Shown here one piece after another: positions 34,952 through 44,167 of a stretch of DNA of 52,342 bases (positions within the stretch are counted from its first letter, which is position 1; the number at the start of each line of letters is the position of its first letter). The notes beneath the pieces are model-generated. The model did not search any database. It worked only from the letters and a program-made list of their open reading frames with translations, and was not told the DNA's origin. The stretch is taken from positions 1 to 52,342 of the forward strand of contig JAFXJR010000026.1 in assembly GCA_017532145.1 (NCBI GenBank), read 5' to 3'. The DNA comes from Lachnospiraceae bacterium (lineage in GTDB: Bacteria > Bacillota > Clostridia > Lachnospirales > Lachnospiraceae). Position numbers and translations under genes: made by a program.

Positions 34952-36295
34952 ATGAAGAAAAAGTTATTGAGCATTTTACTCAGTGCAACCATGGCTGCAG
35001 CTATGCTGGCAGGTTGTGGAAACAGTTCCTCACAGAACACACCCACACAGGATCCGGCACCGGCACAGACAGAGACACCATCCAACACGGAAACTCCGGC
35101 AAATAATGAGACTCCGGCAGAAAGTACAGGCGGTACACTGGTATACTGGTCCATGTGGGAGGCAACAGAGCCTCAGGCACAGGTAATTCAGGCGGCTGTT
35201 GATAAGTATATGGCAGATACAGGTGTTACAGTTGACCTTCAGTTTAAGGGACGTACCGGACAGCGTGAGGGTCTGGAGGCAGCTTTGGCAGCAGGACAGC
35301 AGATTGATATATTCGACGAGGACGTGGATCGTGTCAATGGTACATGGGGAAGCTATCTGATGGATTTAGAGTCGTTGGTAGCAGAGACAGGATATGAGCA
35401 GAAGGCAAGTCCGGCACTGATGCAGATTGCTCGTGATGTGGCAGGCGGTACTTTAAAATCTATTCCTTATCAGGCATCTGTTTTTGCTTTCTTCTACAAT
35501 CAGGATTTGTTTGACCAGGCAGGTATTACCGCTGTTCCTACAACCTGGAGTGAGTTTTTGGATGTATGCCAGAAGTTAAAGGATGCAGGTATTGTACCGA
35601 TTACCTGTGATGATGCTTATATTGACTGTATGATTGGTTATCATCTGGGAAGACTTGGTGGAGAAGATAAGGTTGTAGACATCGTAACCAACGGCAAGTG
35701 GGATGACCCTATTGTAAAGCAGATGGCAGAGGATTATGAAGAACTGGCTTCCAAAGGTTACTTCTCTCCCAATCTGGCACAGAACGTATGGCCGGCAGGA
35801 CAGAATACAGAGTTAGCGCTTGGCGGTGCTGCGATGTACCTGAACGGTTCCTGGCTGCCTAACGAGGTAAAGAACATGACCGGTCCTGATTTCAGATGGG
35901 GATGCTTCAGCTATCCGGCAGTAGACGGTGGTGTAGATGGAACAGAGGCTTTAAATGTATCTAACCAGGTACTGGCAATCAACAAGGATTCCAAGATGGC
36001 AAAAGAAGCCTTTAACCTGATTACTTATATTACCCAGGGTGAGTTTGATGCCATGATGGCAGAGCAGGCAGTTTCCATTCCTACAGATACAACCAATACA
36101 ACATGGCCTAAGCTGATGGCAAATGTTAAGCCGGTATATGAAGGAATTACAGCAGAGGGACGTTACTCCTGGGCAGTAGGTGTTGAGTCTAACAACGATA
36201 TTACACCGATTATCAAAGAAAACTTCACTAAGCTGTGTGCAGGAAGCATGACGGCACAGGAATTTGTAGATGCTATGATTGCAGCATCCAAGTAA
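34952..36295 (+). CDS. CUT1 ABC transporter substrate-binding lipoprotein (cassette 1)
   Basis: The 447-residue lipoprotein has a signal peptide ending in a lipobox (AAAMLAGCGNSS) and a Thr/Pro/Glu/Gln-rich linker up to about residue 60. A type-1 sugar-binding fold follows (GGTLVYWSMWEATEPQ, SIPYQASVFAFFYNQDLFDQAGI). ATG 34952 follows TAAGGAGGTTAAGT; the in-frame ATG at 34934 would place the RBS inside the coding region. Two permease genes and a kinase gene of the NahK type follow, which suggests an aminosugar-containing ligand such as galacto-N-biose. That ligand is an inference from context. It is only distantly similar to the second binding protein at 40724. Confidence 0.9.
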   Translation: MKKKLLSILLSATMAAAMLAGCGNSSSQNTPTQDPAPAQTETPSNTETPANNETPAESTGGTLVYWSMWEATEPQAQVIQAAVDKYMADTGVTVDLQFKGRTGQREGLEAALAAGQQIDIFDEDVDRVNGTWGSYLMDLESLVAETGYEQKASPALMQIARDVAGGTLKSIPYQASVFAFFYNQDLFDQAGITAVPTTWSEFLDVCQKLKDAGIVPITCDDAYIDCMIGYHLGRLGGEDKVVDIVTNGKWDDPIVKQMAEDYEELASKGYFSPNLAQNVWPAGQNTELALGGAAMYLNGSWLPNEVKNMTGPDFRWGCFSYPAVDGGVDGTEALNVSNQVLAINKDSKMAKEAFNLITYITQGEFDAMMAEQAVSIPTDTTNTTWPKLMANVKPVYEGITAEGRYSWAVGVESNNDITPIIKENFTKLCAGSMTAQEFVDAMIAASK

Positions 36296-36360
36296 AAGCT
36301 ATAGACAGAATCTGAAGGTAAAATTTGAGGATAAGAGAAGTTATATTCAATAAAAGTGAC

Positions 36361-36401
36361 AAGGAAAGAGTAGCATCGTTTAAACGCTGCTGCTCTTTCT
36401 T
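36361..36401 (+). promoter_or_regulatory. Stable hairpin between binding protein and permease genes
   Basis: AAGGAAAGAG and CTCTTTCTT arms enclose AGCATCGTTTAAACGCTGCT, which has a palindromic centre. There is no T-tract. Such hairpins commonly protect the upstream binding-protein mRNA or reduce read-through into permease genes. Confidence 0.6.
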
Positions 36402-36445
36402 ACTATAGGGATTAGGGTAAATGTACAATACAAGGGGGTTAGATA

Positions 36446-37351
36446 ATGAAGAAGAGTAAAAGTGTTCTTTTCCTTTTCCTGGCACCAGCAGTTCTGATTT
36501 TCTTACTGGTGTTTGTATACCCGATTATCAGAACGGTATTAATGAGTTTTTTTAAAATTGATGCAGTGACAGACAGTATATCGGCATGGCAGTTTACCGG
36601 TGTGGAAAACTATATCAAGCTGGCCAGTACCAGCATTTTCCGTTCATCCATGTTGAATTTGTTGAAAATATGGCTATTTGGTGGTATTATTGTTATGTCT
36701 TTGGCATTACTTTTTGCAGTAATTCTGACCAGTGGAATCCGTTTTAAGAAATTTTTCAGAGCAGTAATCTATATGCCAAACATCGTCAGTGCAGTGGCAC
36801 TGGCAACTATGTGGTTACAGTATGTATATAGCCCTCAGTATGGTCTGTTTAAGGATATGTTCAGTGCATTGGGATTGGATGGTCTTGCAAAAATTCAGTG
36901 GTTGAGCAGTGATCATAAGTTTACCGCTCTATTGATTGCCTACTGTTTTGGTATGGTAGGTTACCATATGCTGATTTTCATGAGTGGTATTGAAAGAATC
37001 AGTCCGGATCTCTATGAAGCAGCCCGAATTGATGGAGCCAATAAGATAAAGCAGTTCCGCTATATGACGCTTCCTCTCTTAAAGGGAATTTTCAAAACAA
37101 ATATTACTATGTGGAGTATTACCAGTGTAGGTTTCTTCCTCTGGTCTCAGATTTTCTCAACGGTTACAGCAGACAGTCAGACGATTACACCTATGGTATA
37201 TATGTATCTTCAGACATTTGGAGCCGGAAATGCGGTGACAGAGCGTAATGCAGGACTGGGTGCAGCAGTAGGTGTGCTGCTGAGTATTTGTGTGGTTCTT
37301 GTCTTTACCGTATGTAACAGGCTGTTGAAGGATGATGATTTGGAATTTTAA
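36446..37351 (+). CDS. CUT1 ABC transporter permease, MalF/UgpA type (cassette 1)
   Basis: The 301-residue integral membrane protein has six predicted segments. The permease EAA loop is YEAARIDGANKIKQFRYMTLPLLKG, starting near residue 190, which contacts the ATPase. The N-terminal segment (LFLFLAPAVLIFLLVFVYPII) and LIAYCFGMVGYHMLIFMSGI are characteristic. The RBS is AAGGGGGTTAGATA. The second permease starts 12 bases downstream. No ATPase gene is present in the cassette, so a shared MsmX/MsmK-type ATPase from elsewhere is expected. Confidence 0.92.
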   Translation: MKKSKSVLFLFLAPAVLIFLLVFVYPIIRTVLMSFFKIDAVTDSISAWQFTGVENYIKLASTSIFRSSMLNLLKIWLFGGIIVMSLALLFAVILTSGIRFKKFFRAVIYMPNIVSAVALATMWLQYVYSPQYGLFKDMFSALGLDGLAKIQWLSSDHKFTALLIAYCFGMVGYHMLIFMSGIERISPDLYEAARIDGANKIKQFRYMTLPLLKGIFKTNITMWSITSVGFFLWSQIFSTVTADSQTITPMVYMYLQTFGAGNAVTERNAGLGAAVGVLLSICVVLVFTVCNRLLKDDDLEF

Positions 37352-37363
37352 GGAGGGGTGGCT

Positions 37364-38242
37364 GTGGCAAAAGAAAAAGAAATACAAGAAAAATTTAATC
37401 TGAAAAAAGAAATCAAGATGGCTCCGGGCTACATAATTGTCCTGATTTGGGTGTTGTTTACCTTTGTTCTGCTGGGATGGGTGTTGGCAGCAAGCTTTTC
37501 CACCACGCCTGATATTTTCCAGGGAAAAACACTGGAATTTCCTACCGGTTTCCATTTTGAAAACTATGTGAAGGCATGGGGAGCTCAGAATGTTTCAGTT
37601 ATTTTTATGAACTCATTGGTTTATTCATTGATTTCCTGTGTTCTGTTGATTTTAATCTGTGCACCGGCAGCCTATGCTCTGTCCAGATTTGATTTTAAAA
37701 TCAATAAGCTGATTCAGACCAGCTTTGTATCAGCTATGGGTGTACCGGTAGTTATGATTGTGCTTCCTTTGTTTGGACTGGTATCTGCTCTAAATGTACT
37801 GAACAATGAATTGTCCAACAGAGCAGTGTTGATTCTGCTCTATGTAGGAATCAATATTCCTTATACAACAATCTTTCTGCTGACCTTCTTCAGCAATCTG
37901 TCACGCAGCTATGAAGAAGCAGCAGCTATTGACGGATGTAATGAGGTAAAGACCTTCTGGAAAATTATGTTCCCTATGGCACAGTCCGGTATTGTAACAG
38001 TGACTATCTTTAACTTTATTAATATATGGAATGAATACTTCCTGTCTCTGATTTTTGCAAATTCCGACAAGCTGCGTCCGGTAGCAGTAGGTTTGTATTC
38101 CATGATTAACTCCATGAGGTATACGGGTGACTGGGCAGGTATGTTTTCATCGGTTATTATTGTATTTATTCCTACCTTCATTTTATATATCTTCCTTTCA
38201 GAGAAGATTATCGCAGGTGTTACCGGTGGTGTGAAGGGTTAA
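37364..38242 (+). CDS. CUT1 ABC transporter permease, MalG/UgpE type (cassette 1)
   Basis: This is a 292-residue partner of the upstream permease, with six predicted membrane segments and the EAA loop YEEAAAIDGCNEVKTFWKIMFPMAQ. FINIWNEYFLSLIF and the terminal IIAGVTGGVKG are typical of MalG-type subunits. GTG 37364 is preferred over GTG 37358 because it gives proper spacing (7 bases) from the AAGGAGG sequence. It is followed after 103 bases by the disrupted NahK-type kinase gene. Confidence 0.92.
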   Translation: MAKEKEIQEKFNLKKEIKMAPGYIIVLIWVLFTFVLLGWVLAASFSTTPDIFQGKTLEFPTGFHFENYVKAWGAQNVSVIFMNSLVYSLISCVLLILICAPAAYALSRFDFKINKLIQTSFVSAMGVPVVMIVLPLFGLVSALNVLNNELSNRAVLILLYVGINIPYTTIFLLTFFSNLSRSYEEAAAIDGCNEVKTFWKIMFPMAQSGIVTVTIFNFINIWNEYFLSLIFANSDKLRPVAVGLYSMINSMRYTGDWAGMFSSVIIVFIPTFILYIFLSEKIIAGVTGGVKG

Positions 38243-38345
38243 ATGATTCAGCAGAGTAAGCAAAGATTTATTGTCTTAGACAATTTTGCCTGAAGTTAAA
38301 ATTTTAAGAAAGGAAAAGCTAATTGTTTTTAGTAGCAGAAGAAAA

Positions 38346-39460
38346 ATGGCAGCAATTGATGTAGCAGAGGTATTAAAAAGAGTGACTCCCCTGTTTCAAG
38401 TAGAGGGAAGTGCAGAGGAGCTGGTTCCTTATGGAAGTGGTCATATCAACGATACGTTTCGGTTGACCTGCAGGCTGGAAGATGGAGGATGTAAACGGTA
38501 TATCCTGCAGAAGATGAATACCAGCATTTTTAAGAATACAGCAGGGCTGATGGAAAATGTGGAAAAGGTAACTTCCTTCCTGCGTAAAAAAATCGTGGCA
38601 GCAGGAGGAAATCCGGAAAGAGAGACCCTGAACCTAGTATCTACCACAGAGGGAAAGACCTATCTGGAGAGTGAAGGAGAATTTTGGCGGATGTATATCT
38701 TCATCGAAAATGCAACCAGCTTTGATGAGGTAAAGAAGCCGGAGGATTTTTATAACAGTGCAGTTTCCTTTGGTAATTTCCAGAGACTGTTGGCTGACTA
38801 TCCGGCAGATACACTGCATGAGACAATTGTAAACTACACAATACAGTGGACAGGTTCTCCAACTTTAAGAAGGCAGTGGAAGAAGACGTATGTGGTCGTG
38901 CAAAGGATGTACAGAAGGAAATCGATTTCGTTATGGCCAGAGAGAAGGATACCCATATTATCTGTGACGCATTGGCAGAAAAAAGGATTCCTCTCAGAGT
39001 AACCCATAATGATACAAAGCTGAACAATATTATGATTGATGATAATACAGGAAAGGGTCTGTGTGTCATCGACCTGGATACGGTAATGCCCGGTTCTGCC
39101 CTGTATGACTATGGTGATTCTATTCGATTCGGTGCCAGCACAGGAGCAGAGGATGAACCTAATCTGGATTTGATTTCTGTTAATCTGGATTTGTTTGATA
39201 TCTACACCAAAGGATATCTGGAGGGATGTAACAACAGCCTGACCAAGGAAGAAGTAGAACTTTTCCCGATGGGAGCAAAGCTGATGACCTTCGAGTGTGG
39301 TATGCGGTTTTTAACAGACTATCTGCAAGGCGATGTTTACTTTAAGATTCACAGAGATGGACATAACCTGGACAGAGCGCGTACTCAGTTTAAGCTGGTT
39401 GCGGATATGGAAAGTAAATGGGATGAGATGGCTGCCATCGTAAAGAAGTATAGCGAGTAG
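38346..39460 (+). pseudogene. nahK: N-acetylhexosamine 1-kinase (NahK-like), frameshifted
   Basis: This aminoglycoside-phosphotransferase-fold kinase would phosphorylate GlcNAc/GalNAc at C1 after disaccharide phosphorolysis. The first frame (MAAIDVAEVLKRVTPLF, PYGSGHINDTFRL, RYILQKMNTSIF) runs to ADTLHETIVNY at 38837. The protein then continues one base out of frame with NTVDRFSNFKKAVEEDV. HNDTKLNNIMID (catalytic loop), VIDLDTVMPGSALYDYGDSIR (metal-binding region) and the normal end follow. Inserting one C at 38837/38838 (TAC-CAC for TACAC) restores a protein of about 371 residues. The RBS is weak. It may be a natural null allele or a sequencing/assembly deletion; the rest of the gene shows no decay. 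Confidence 0.9.
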
Positions 39461-39483
39461 GTAGAACGAAAATAGAGAGAAGG

Positions 39484-39514
39484 AAAATGCCGGTGCTTAA
39501 TGCTCGGCATTTTT
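39484..39514. terminator. Bidirectional terminator between nahK and the AraC regulator
   Basis: AAAATGCCG with CGGCATTTTT around a 12-base loop. The loop contains the stop codon of the convergent regulator gene. Confidence 0.85.
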
Positions 39515-40348
39515 CTCATTATTTTTTCGGTATTGCTGTGGTGTTTTTCCAATTTCCTTTTTAAAAATCTGTGAAAAATAGGATTGGGAAGAAAAACCGG
39601 TACAGGAGGCAATCTGGGCGATGGAAAGATTGGTATTAATCAGCAGCTCCATACTGGCTCGAAGTCGGGTTTCTGTCAGATAGCTGATGGGTGACTTGCC
39701 AATACAACTGGTAAAAGTATGAGCCAGGTAGTATTTATTGATATGGGTGATTTCCGCTAAAGTGTCCAGAGTGATATTCTGGGCATAGTTGGCATCAATG
39801 TAGCGTTTGGCCAAGGCACATTCCTTTGAGATACGGAAGGTGGAATCCGAAATAATGGAAAGCTGCTGTTCTCTGGCCAGGTAGACTAAAAGAACCTGAA
39901 GGATACTCATACACAAAATATCGAAGCCAGGCTGCTTATCCTGAAATTCCGTAAGCATAATCTGGGCAAAGTCTACCACATGGTTATGGGAAGAAGCATA
40001 GCTGTAATAACCAAAGTTACACCTTGCTCCCTCCTGTTTGGATTGAAAAGAAAAGGCAAGACCATCTACTCCAAACACGATATATTCCATAGGTTCTAAC
40101 GTTTTCGTTTTTTCCGTATGTTCGATATGGGGATTGATAATCACCAAATCGTTAGCTTTAACCGGGATTAGATTGTCCTCAATATGAAATACACCTTTTC
40201 CATCTGTCACATAAAAAAGCTCGGTAAAATGGTGGGTATGAGGCTGGCTTTGCCAGTCTCCTTCATATTTGTGCATGGAAATATAGCGGAGATTGAAGTT
40301 AAGTCTGGAAAGTTCTTTTTGTTTTAGGCTGATATATTCGTTACTCAT
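39497..40348 (-). CDS. AraC-family transcriptional regulator with cupin domain
   Basis: The 283-residue protein has an N-terminal cupin-type sensor (HTHHFTELFYVTDGKGVFHIEDN, ANDLVIINPHIEH). The C-terminal double HTH begins near residue 185 (NITLDTLAEITHINKYYLAHTF, IAQIASCTGFSSQSYFSQIFKKEIGKTPQQYR). It lies between the two ABC cassettes, on the minus strand, and is the natural candidate for controlling the aminosugar-disaccharide genes. No operator was identified. The start ATG at 40348 has a GAAGGACTCTC RBS on its strand. Confidence 0.93.
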   Translation of the reverse strand: MSNEYISLKQKELSRLNFNLRYISMHKYEGDWQSQPHTHHFTELFYVTDGKGVFHIEDNLIPVKANDLVIINPHIEHTEKTKTLEPMEYIVFGVDGLAFSFQSKQEGARCNFGYYSYASSHNHVVDFAQIMLTEFQDKQPGFDILCMSILQVLLVYLAREQQLSIISDSTFRISKECALAKRYIDANYAQNITLDTLAEITHINKYYLAHTFTSCIGKSPISYLTETRLRASMELLINTNLSIAQIASCTGFSSQSYFSQIFKKEIGKTPQQYRKNNEKNAEH

Positions 40349-40596
40349 CGTGAGAGTCCTTCTTCTTGTCGATTTCCCTGCTTCAATTCAAAATGGATGT
40401 TCACATGGAGATGGGTCAAAACGGATATCTTAGTACTTGGTGTACTTGAAGTGGTGACTTCTCTAATGCGGTTAAAAAACAGATAGTATAAAAAATTAAG
40501 CAAGGATTTAATAAAATTATAAGGGATTGGATGGGAAAAAGGAAGATTTTTAATAATAAAAAAACAATAAACATAAAAAAAATAGCAATATACAAA
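40349..40596. other. Divergent control region of the AraC gene and cassette 2
   Basis: It is AT-rich. A diverged half copy of the palindrome found after the alcohol dehydrogenase lies at 40430-40465 (TAGTACTTGGTGTACTTGAA). No further element is recognised; operator sites for the AraC protein would be expected here. Confidence 0.55.
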
Positions 40597-40625
40597 TTGA
40601 ATGAATATAGAGAAATAGATATACT
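40597..40625 (+). promoter_or_regulatory. Promoter of cassette 2
   Basis: TTGAAT (40597-40602), a 17-base spacer, TATACT (40620-40625), about 100 bases upstream of the binding-protein start. Confidence 0.6.
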
Positions 40626-40723
40626 TTTATCATAAGAAACTGGTTATCAATAGCTTGTGGCTAGAATGAACAGAAGCTATGGAATCCCGATTCAGGGATA
40701 ACCATAGTACAAGGAGGATTAGT

Positions 40724-42154
40724 ATGAAAAAGAAGACAGTATCTGTTTTACTTGCAGCTGTTATGGCGTTAGGAACGCTGGCAGGATGTGGTAATTCGGC
40801 AAATCGGCAGCAGCCTGCAGAAACACCCGCTGAGGCACCTGCAGAAACACCCGCTGAGCAGCCTGCTGAGACACCGGCAGAAGCACCCGCTGAGCAGCCT
40901 GCTGAGACACCGGCAGAGACTACATGGTCTGGTACATTAAAGGTAGCAGCTTTTGAAGGTGGCTATGGTGCAGACATGTGGACACAGGTGGTGGATGCAT
41001 TTGAGGCTTCCCATCCTGGAGTTACCGTAGAATTGACAGTAGACAAGAAGATTGAGGATGTAATCACTCCCAGCATGAAGGCTGGTGACTATCCGGACGT
41101 TATTCACTGTGCAACAGGACGTGAGGCAGGTCTGACAGAGACTCTGACCAAAGAGAACGGACTTCTTCCTCTGACTGATGTAATGGAGATGACAGTTCCT
41201 GGTGAGAGCGTAAAAGTAAAGGATAAGATTGTACCGGGATTTTTGGATACTTTGGCAACCAATCCTTATGGTGATGGTGTAACCTATTATGCACCTATGT
41301 TCTACAGCCCCTGTGGTCTGTTCTACAATGCAGGTCTGTTAGAGGAAAAGGGCTGGACAGTTCCTACCACATGGGATGAGATGTGGGAACTGGGCGAGAA
41401 GGCAAAAGCAGAAAATATTTCTCTGTTTACATATCCTACCGCCGGTTACTTTGATGCATTTATGTTTGCAGCACTTTGCTCCTCAGGTGGATCTGAGTTC
41501 TTTGACCGCTGCATGACCTATGAAGATGGAGTTTGGGAGTCTGCAGAGGTAAGAAAGGTATTTGATATCGTGGCAAAGCTGGCAGAGTACACAGAGCCTA
41601 CAACAGTGGCAAATGCAAACAACGAAAGCTTTACCAAGAATCAGCAGCTGATTTTGGATAATAAAGCAATCTTCTGCCCTAACGGTACATGGTTGCCTGC
41701 TGAGATGGCAGAAGCACCCAGAGCAGACGGTTTTAAGTGGGGATTCACCGCTCTTCCTGCTGTAAATGCAGGTGGTGCCGGAAGTTCTTTCTGCTGGTTT
41801 GAGCAGATGTGGATTCCTGCAGCAGCACAGAATCAGGATTTAGCAAAGGAATTTGTAGCCTATATGTATTCTGATGAAGCAGCTAAGATTTTTGCAGCAT
41901 CCAATGCAATTCAGCCTATTACAGGTATTAGTGACTCTCTGGAAGGTGACAACAAGCTGTTCTACAGCGTGTATGATTCTGGTGCTACAGCAGTAATGGG
42001 TGGTTTTGCAGCCACAGCACCAGTAGAAGGAGCAAATATTAAGGATGCACTTTGCACAACAGTAGACAGTATTGTAAGCGGTGACAAGACAGTTGACGAT
42101 TGGGTTGCAGAATGTGAGACCGTAAGCGACAAGTACCGCGCGGCACTTCAATAA
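40724..42154 (+). CDS. CUT1 ABC transporter substrate-binding lipoprotein (cassette 2)
   Basis: The 476-residue lipoprotein has a signal peptide and lipobox (LGTLAGCGNSA). An unusual tandem Pro-Ala-Glu linker (units like AETPAEAPAEQP, about residues 30-65) follows, encoded by near-identical DNA repeats. The binding fold begins GTLKVAAFEGGYGADMW and contains YAPMFYSPCGLFYNAGLLEEKGW and FCPNGTWLPAEM. These resemble N-acetylglucosamine/chitobiose-type (NgcE-like) binding proteins. ATG 40724 follows AAGGAGGATTAGT; an in-frame ATG at 40679 has no RBS. Downstream are two permeases, a small membrane protein and the GH112 phosphorylase, so Gal-beta-1,3-HexNAc is the likely ligand. Confidence 0.9.
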   Translation: MKKKTVSVLLAAVMALGTLAGCGNSANRQQPAETPAEAPAETPAEQPAETPAEAPAEQPAETPAETTWSGTLKVAAFEGGYGADMWTQVVDAFEASHPGVTVELTVDKKIEDVITPSMKAGDYPDVIHCATGREAGLTETLTKENGLLPLTDVMEMTVPGESVKVKDKIVPGFLDTLATNPYGDGVTYYAPMFYSPCGLFYNAGLLEEKGWTVPTTWDEMWELGEKAKAENISLFTYPTAGYFDAFMFAALCSSGGSEFFDRCMTYEDGVWESAEVRKVFDIVAKLAEYTEPTTVANANNESFTKNQQLILDNKAIFCPNGTWLPAEMAEAPRADGFKWGFTALPAVNAGGAGSSFCWFEQMWIPAAAQNQDLAKEFVAYMYSDEAAKIFAASNAIQPITGISDSLEGDNKLFYSVYDSGATAVMGGFAATAPVEGANIKDALCTTVDSIVSGDKTVDDWVAECETVSDKYRAALQ

Positions 42155-42192
42155 AGACACATAATAGAGCCAGGGTGGTTTGTTGAAACAAG

Positions 42193-42223
42193 GGGCATGT
42201 ACGGAGAACTTACCGACATGCCC
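42193..42223 (+). promoter_or_regulatory. Hairpin between binding protein and permease genes (cassette 2)
   Basis: GGGCATGT-A-CGG pairs with CCGACATGCCC around a short loop. A weaker TGCAGAG/CTCTGCA pair follows near 42253-42283. The position matches the hairpin in cassette 1. Confidence 0.6.
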
Positions 42224-42325
42224 TGATTTTGTAAAAGAAAAATGAGGGTTGCAGAGAAGCTTCCGGTAGGAGACTCTGCATAAAAAATCTACCTGCGAGT
42301 CCTATACGCAGGCTGTGAGAAAGGC

Positions 42326-43231
42326 ATGGTAAATAAGATGAAAAACACAATAGCAAAAAAGGCGTTCATTGTCGCCTGTGTCGCGCCTGCATCCATTTTA
42401 TTTCTGATATTTATGATCATTCCCACAATCAACGTATTTAATATGTCTTTATATAAGTGGGGAGGATTTTCCAATACAAAGACTTTTGTGGGATTGCAGA
42501 ACTTTAAGCTTCTGATGGAGGACGATACCTTTTTCCGCTCCTTTCAGAATACAATACTTTTGATTACTGTTGTAACCATTGTAACGATGTCGTTGGCACT
42601 TCTTTTTGCTGCTATTTTAAGCAGAGAAAAAATAGTAGGAGAGAATTTCTTCCGTATTATATTCTATATTCCGAATATTTTATCCGTGGTAGTTATTTCT
42701 GCTATTTTTGGTGCAATCTATGATCCCAATAATGGTCTGTTAAACAGTATTCTCTCTATTTTCAGAGGAAAAGATCAGGATCCTGTCTTGTGGATGGGAG
42801 ATCAGAAAATAGTAATTTATTCCTTGGCCATTGCTATGATATGGCAGGCGATTGGATACTATATGGTTATGTATATGGCGAGTATGGCAAGTGTACCCGA
42901 AAGTCTTTATGAGTCTGCCAGTCTGGAAGGTGCAGGAAGACTCAGACAGTTTTTTGATATTACTCTTCCATTAATCTGGACGAATTTAAGAACTACGCTT
43001 ACTTTCTTTGTTATCAGTTCAATCAATCTCAGTTTCCTGTTTGTAAAGGCGATGACAAACGGAGCTCCGGATGGTGCAACAGAAGTATTCTTAAGCTATA
43101 TGTATAAGCAGGCATATACCAATTCCGTTTACGGATATGGTATGGCAATTGGTGTACTGGTATTCACGTTCTCCTTTGCATTGTCAGCAGTAATCAATTT
43201 GGTAACTAAGCGTGAGCCCTTAGAATTCTAG
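42326..43231 (+). CDS. CUT1 ABC transporter permease, MalF/UgpA type (cassette 2)
   Basis: The 301-residue membrane protein has six predicted segments and the EAA loop YESASLEGAGRLRQFFDITLPLIW, starting near residue 193. The start is either ATG 42326 or ATG 42338; GAGAAAGG sits very close to the first and at long spacing from the second, so the N-terminus is uncertain by four residues. It is related to the corresponding permease of cassette 1, but not a recent duplicate. Its stop codon overlaps the RBS of the next permease. Confidence 0.92.
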   Translation: MVNKMKNTIAKKAFIVACVAPASILFLIFMIIPTINVFNMSLYKWGGFSNTKTFVGLQNFKLLMEDDTFFRSFQNTILLITVVTIVTMSLALLFAAILSREKIVGENFFRIIFYIPNILSVVVISAIFGAIYDPNNGLLNSILSIFRGKDQDPVLWMGDQKIVIYSLAIAMIWQAIGYYMVMYMASMASVPESLYESASLEGAGRLRQFFDITLPLIWTNLRTTLTFFVISSINLSFLFVKAMTNGAPDGATEVFLSYMYKQAYTNSVYGYGMAIGVLVFTFSFALSAVINLVTKREPLEF

Positions 43232-43246
43232 GAGGTGGATATCAAG

Positions 43247-44128
43247 ATGAAAAAATCAAATTCAATGACTGATAAGATTATTAAATGTATTATCTATATA
43301 GCCTTACTTTTTTTGGCAGTAAGTATTATCGTTCCTGTGGGATGGGTATTTCTGGCATCAATAAAAGAAAATTCTGAATTTTATGGAAGTCCTTGGGTAC
43401 TGCCAAAGGGTCTGTATTTCCAGAACTTTGTAGATGCTTTTGAAAAGGCAAGCATGGGAGACTATATGCTGAACTCTGTAATTACTACAGCACTGGGATT
43501 GCTTCTGCTGTTGGTGATTGCACTGCCTGCGGCCTATGTACTTTCCCGATATAAGTTTTTCGGCAGCAAGCTGCTGAATGTGTTATTTATGGGTGGTCTG
43601 TTTATCAATGTAAACTATATTGTAGTACCGATTTTTCTTATGCTGGTAGATGCAGATAAGATAGTAAGGGGATGGTTTGGCTCAGGCTTTTTCTTAAATA
43701 ATCTGTTTATTACTGCTTTGGTTTATGCCTCAACCTCGTTGCCCTTTACCATTTATCTGTTGTCAGGTTTCTTTGTAACGATTCCAAAGGATTATGAAGA
43801 AGCTGCCTTTGTGGATGGAAGCAGCTATTTCAGAACGATGGTACAGATTATGATGCCGATGGCAAAGCCCAGTATTATTACAGTTATCCTGTTCCAGTTC
43901 CTGGCATACTGGAATGAGTATATTATATCGATGACGCTGCTGACAACGAAGGAGAAGAAGACCCTGCCGGTAGGCTTGATGCAGCTGATGCAGGCACAAC
44001 AGGCGGCCGCCCAATATGGACAGCTTTATGCAGGTCTGGTAATCGTTATGCTTCCTACTCTGATTTTATATATCCTGGTACAGAAAAGATTGACAGAGGG
44101 TATGAGTCTGGGTGGTCTGAAGGGATAA
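43247..44128 (+). CDS. CUT1 ABC transporter permease, MalG/UgpE type (cassette 2)
   Basis: The 293-residue partner permease has six predicted segments and the EAA loop YEEAAFVDGSSYFRTMVQIMMPMAK. FLAYWNEYIISMTLL and the terminus RLTEGMSLGGLKG are further family features. ATG 43247 is chosen because the AGGAGGTGG sequence lies upstream; a GTG at 43235 overlaps that RBS. A small membrane protein gene follows after 39 bases. As in cassette 1 there is no ATPase gene. Confidence 0.92.
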   Translation: MKKSNSMTDKIIKCIIYIALLFLAVSIIVPVGWVFLASIKENSEFYGSPWVLPKGLYFQNFVDAFEKASMGDYMLNSVITTALGLLLLLVIALPAAYVLSRYKFFGSKLLNVLFMGGLFINVNYIVVPIFLMLVDADKIVRGWFGSGFFLNNLFITALVYASTSLPFTIYLLSGFFVTIPKDYEEAAFVDGSSYFRTMVQIMMPMAKPSIITVILFQFLAYWNEYIISMTLLTTKEKKTLPVGLMQLMQAQQAAAQYGQLYAGLVIVMLPTLILYILVQKRLTEGMSLGGLKG

Positions 44129-44167
44129 TCCTGAGAGCATAAAACGGTTAGAAGGGAGAGAACAGGT

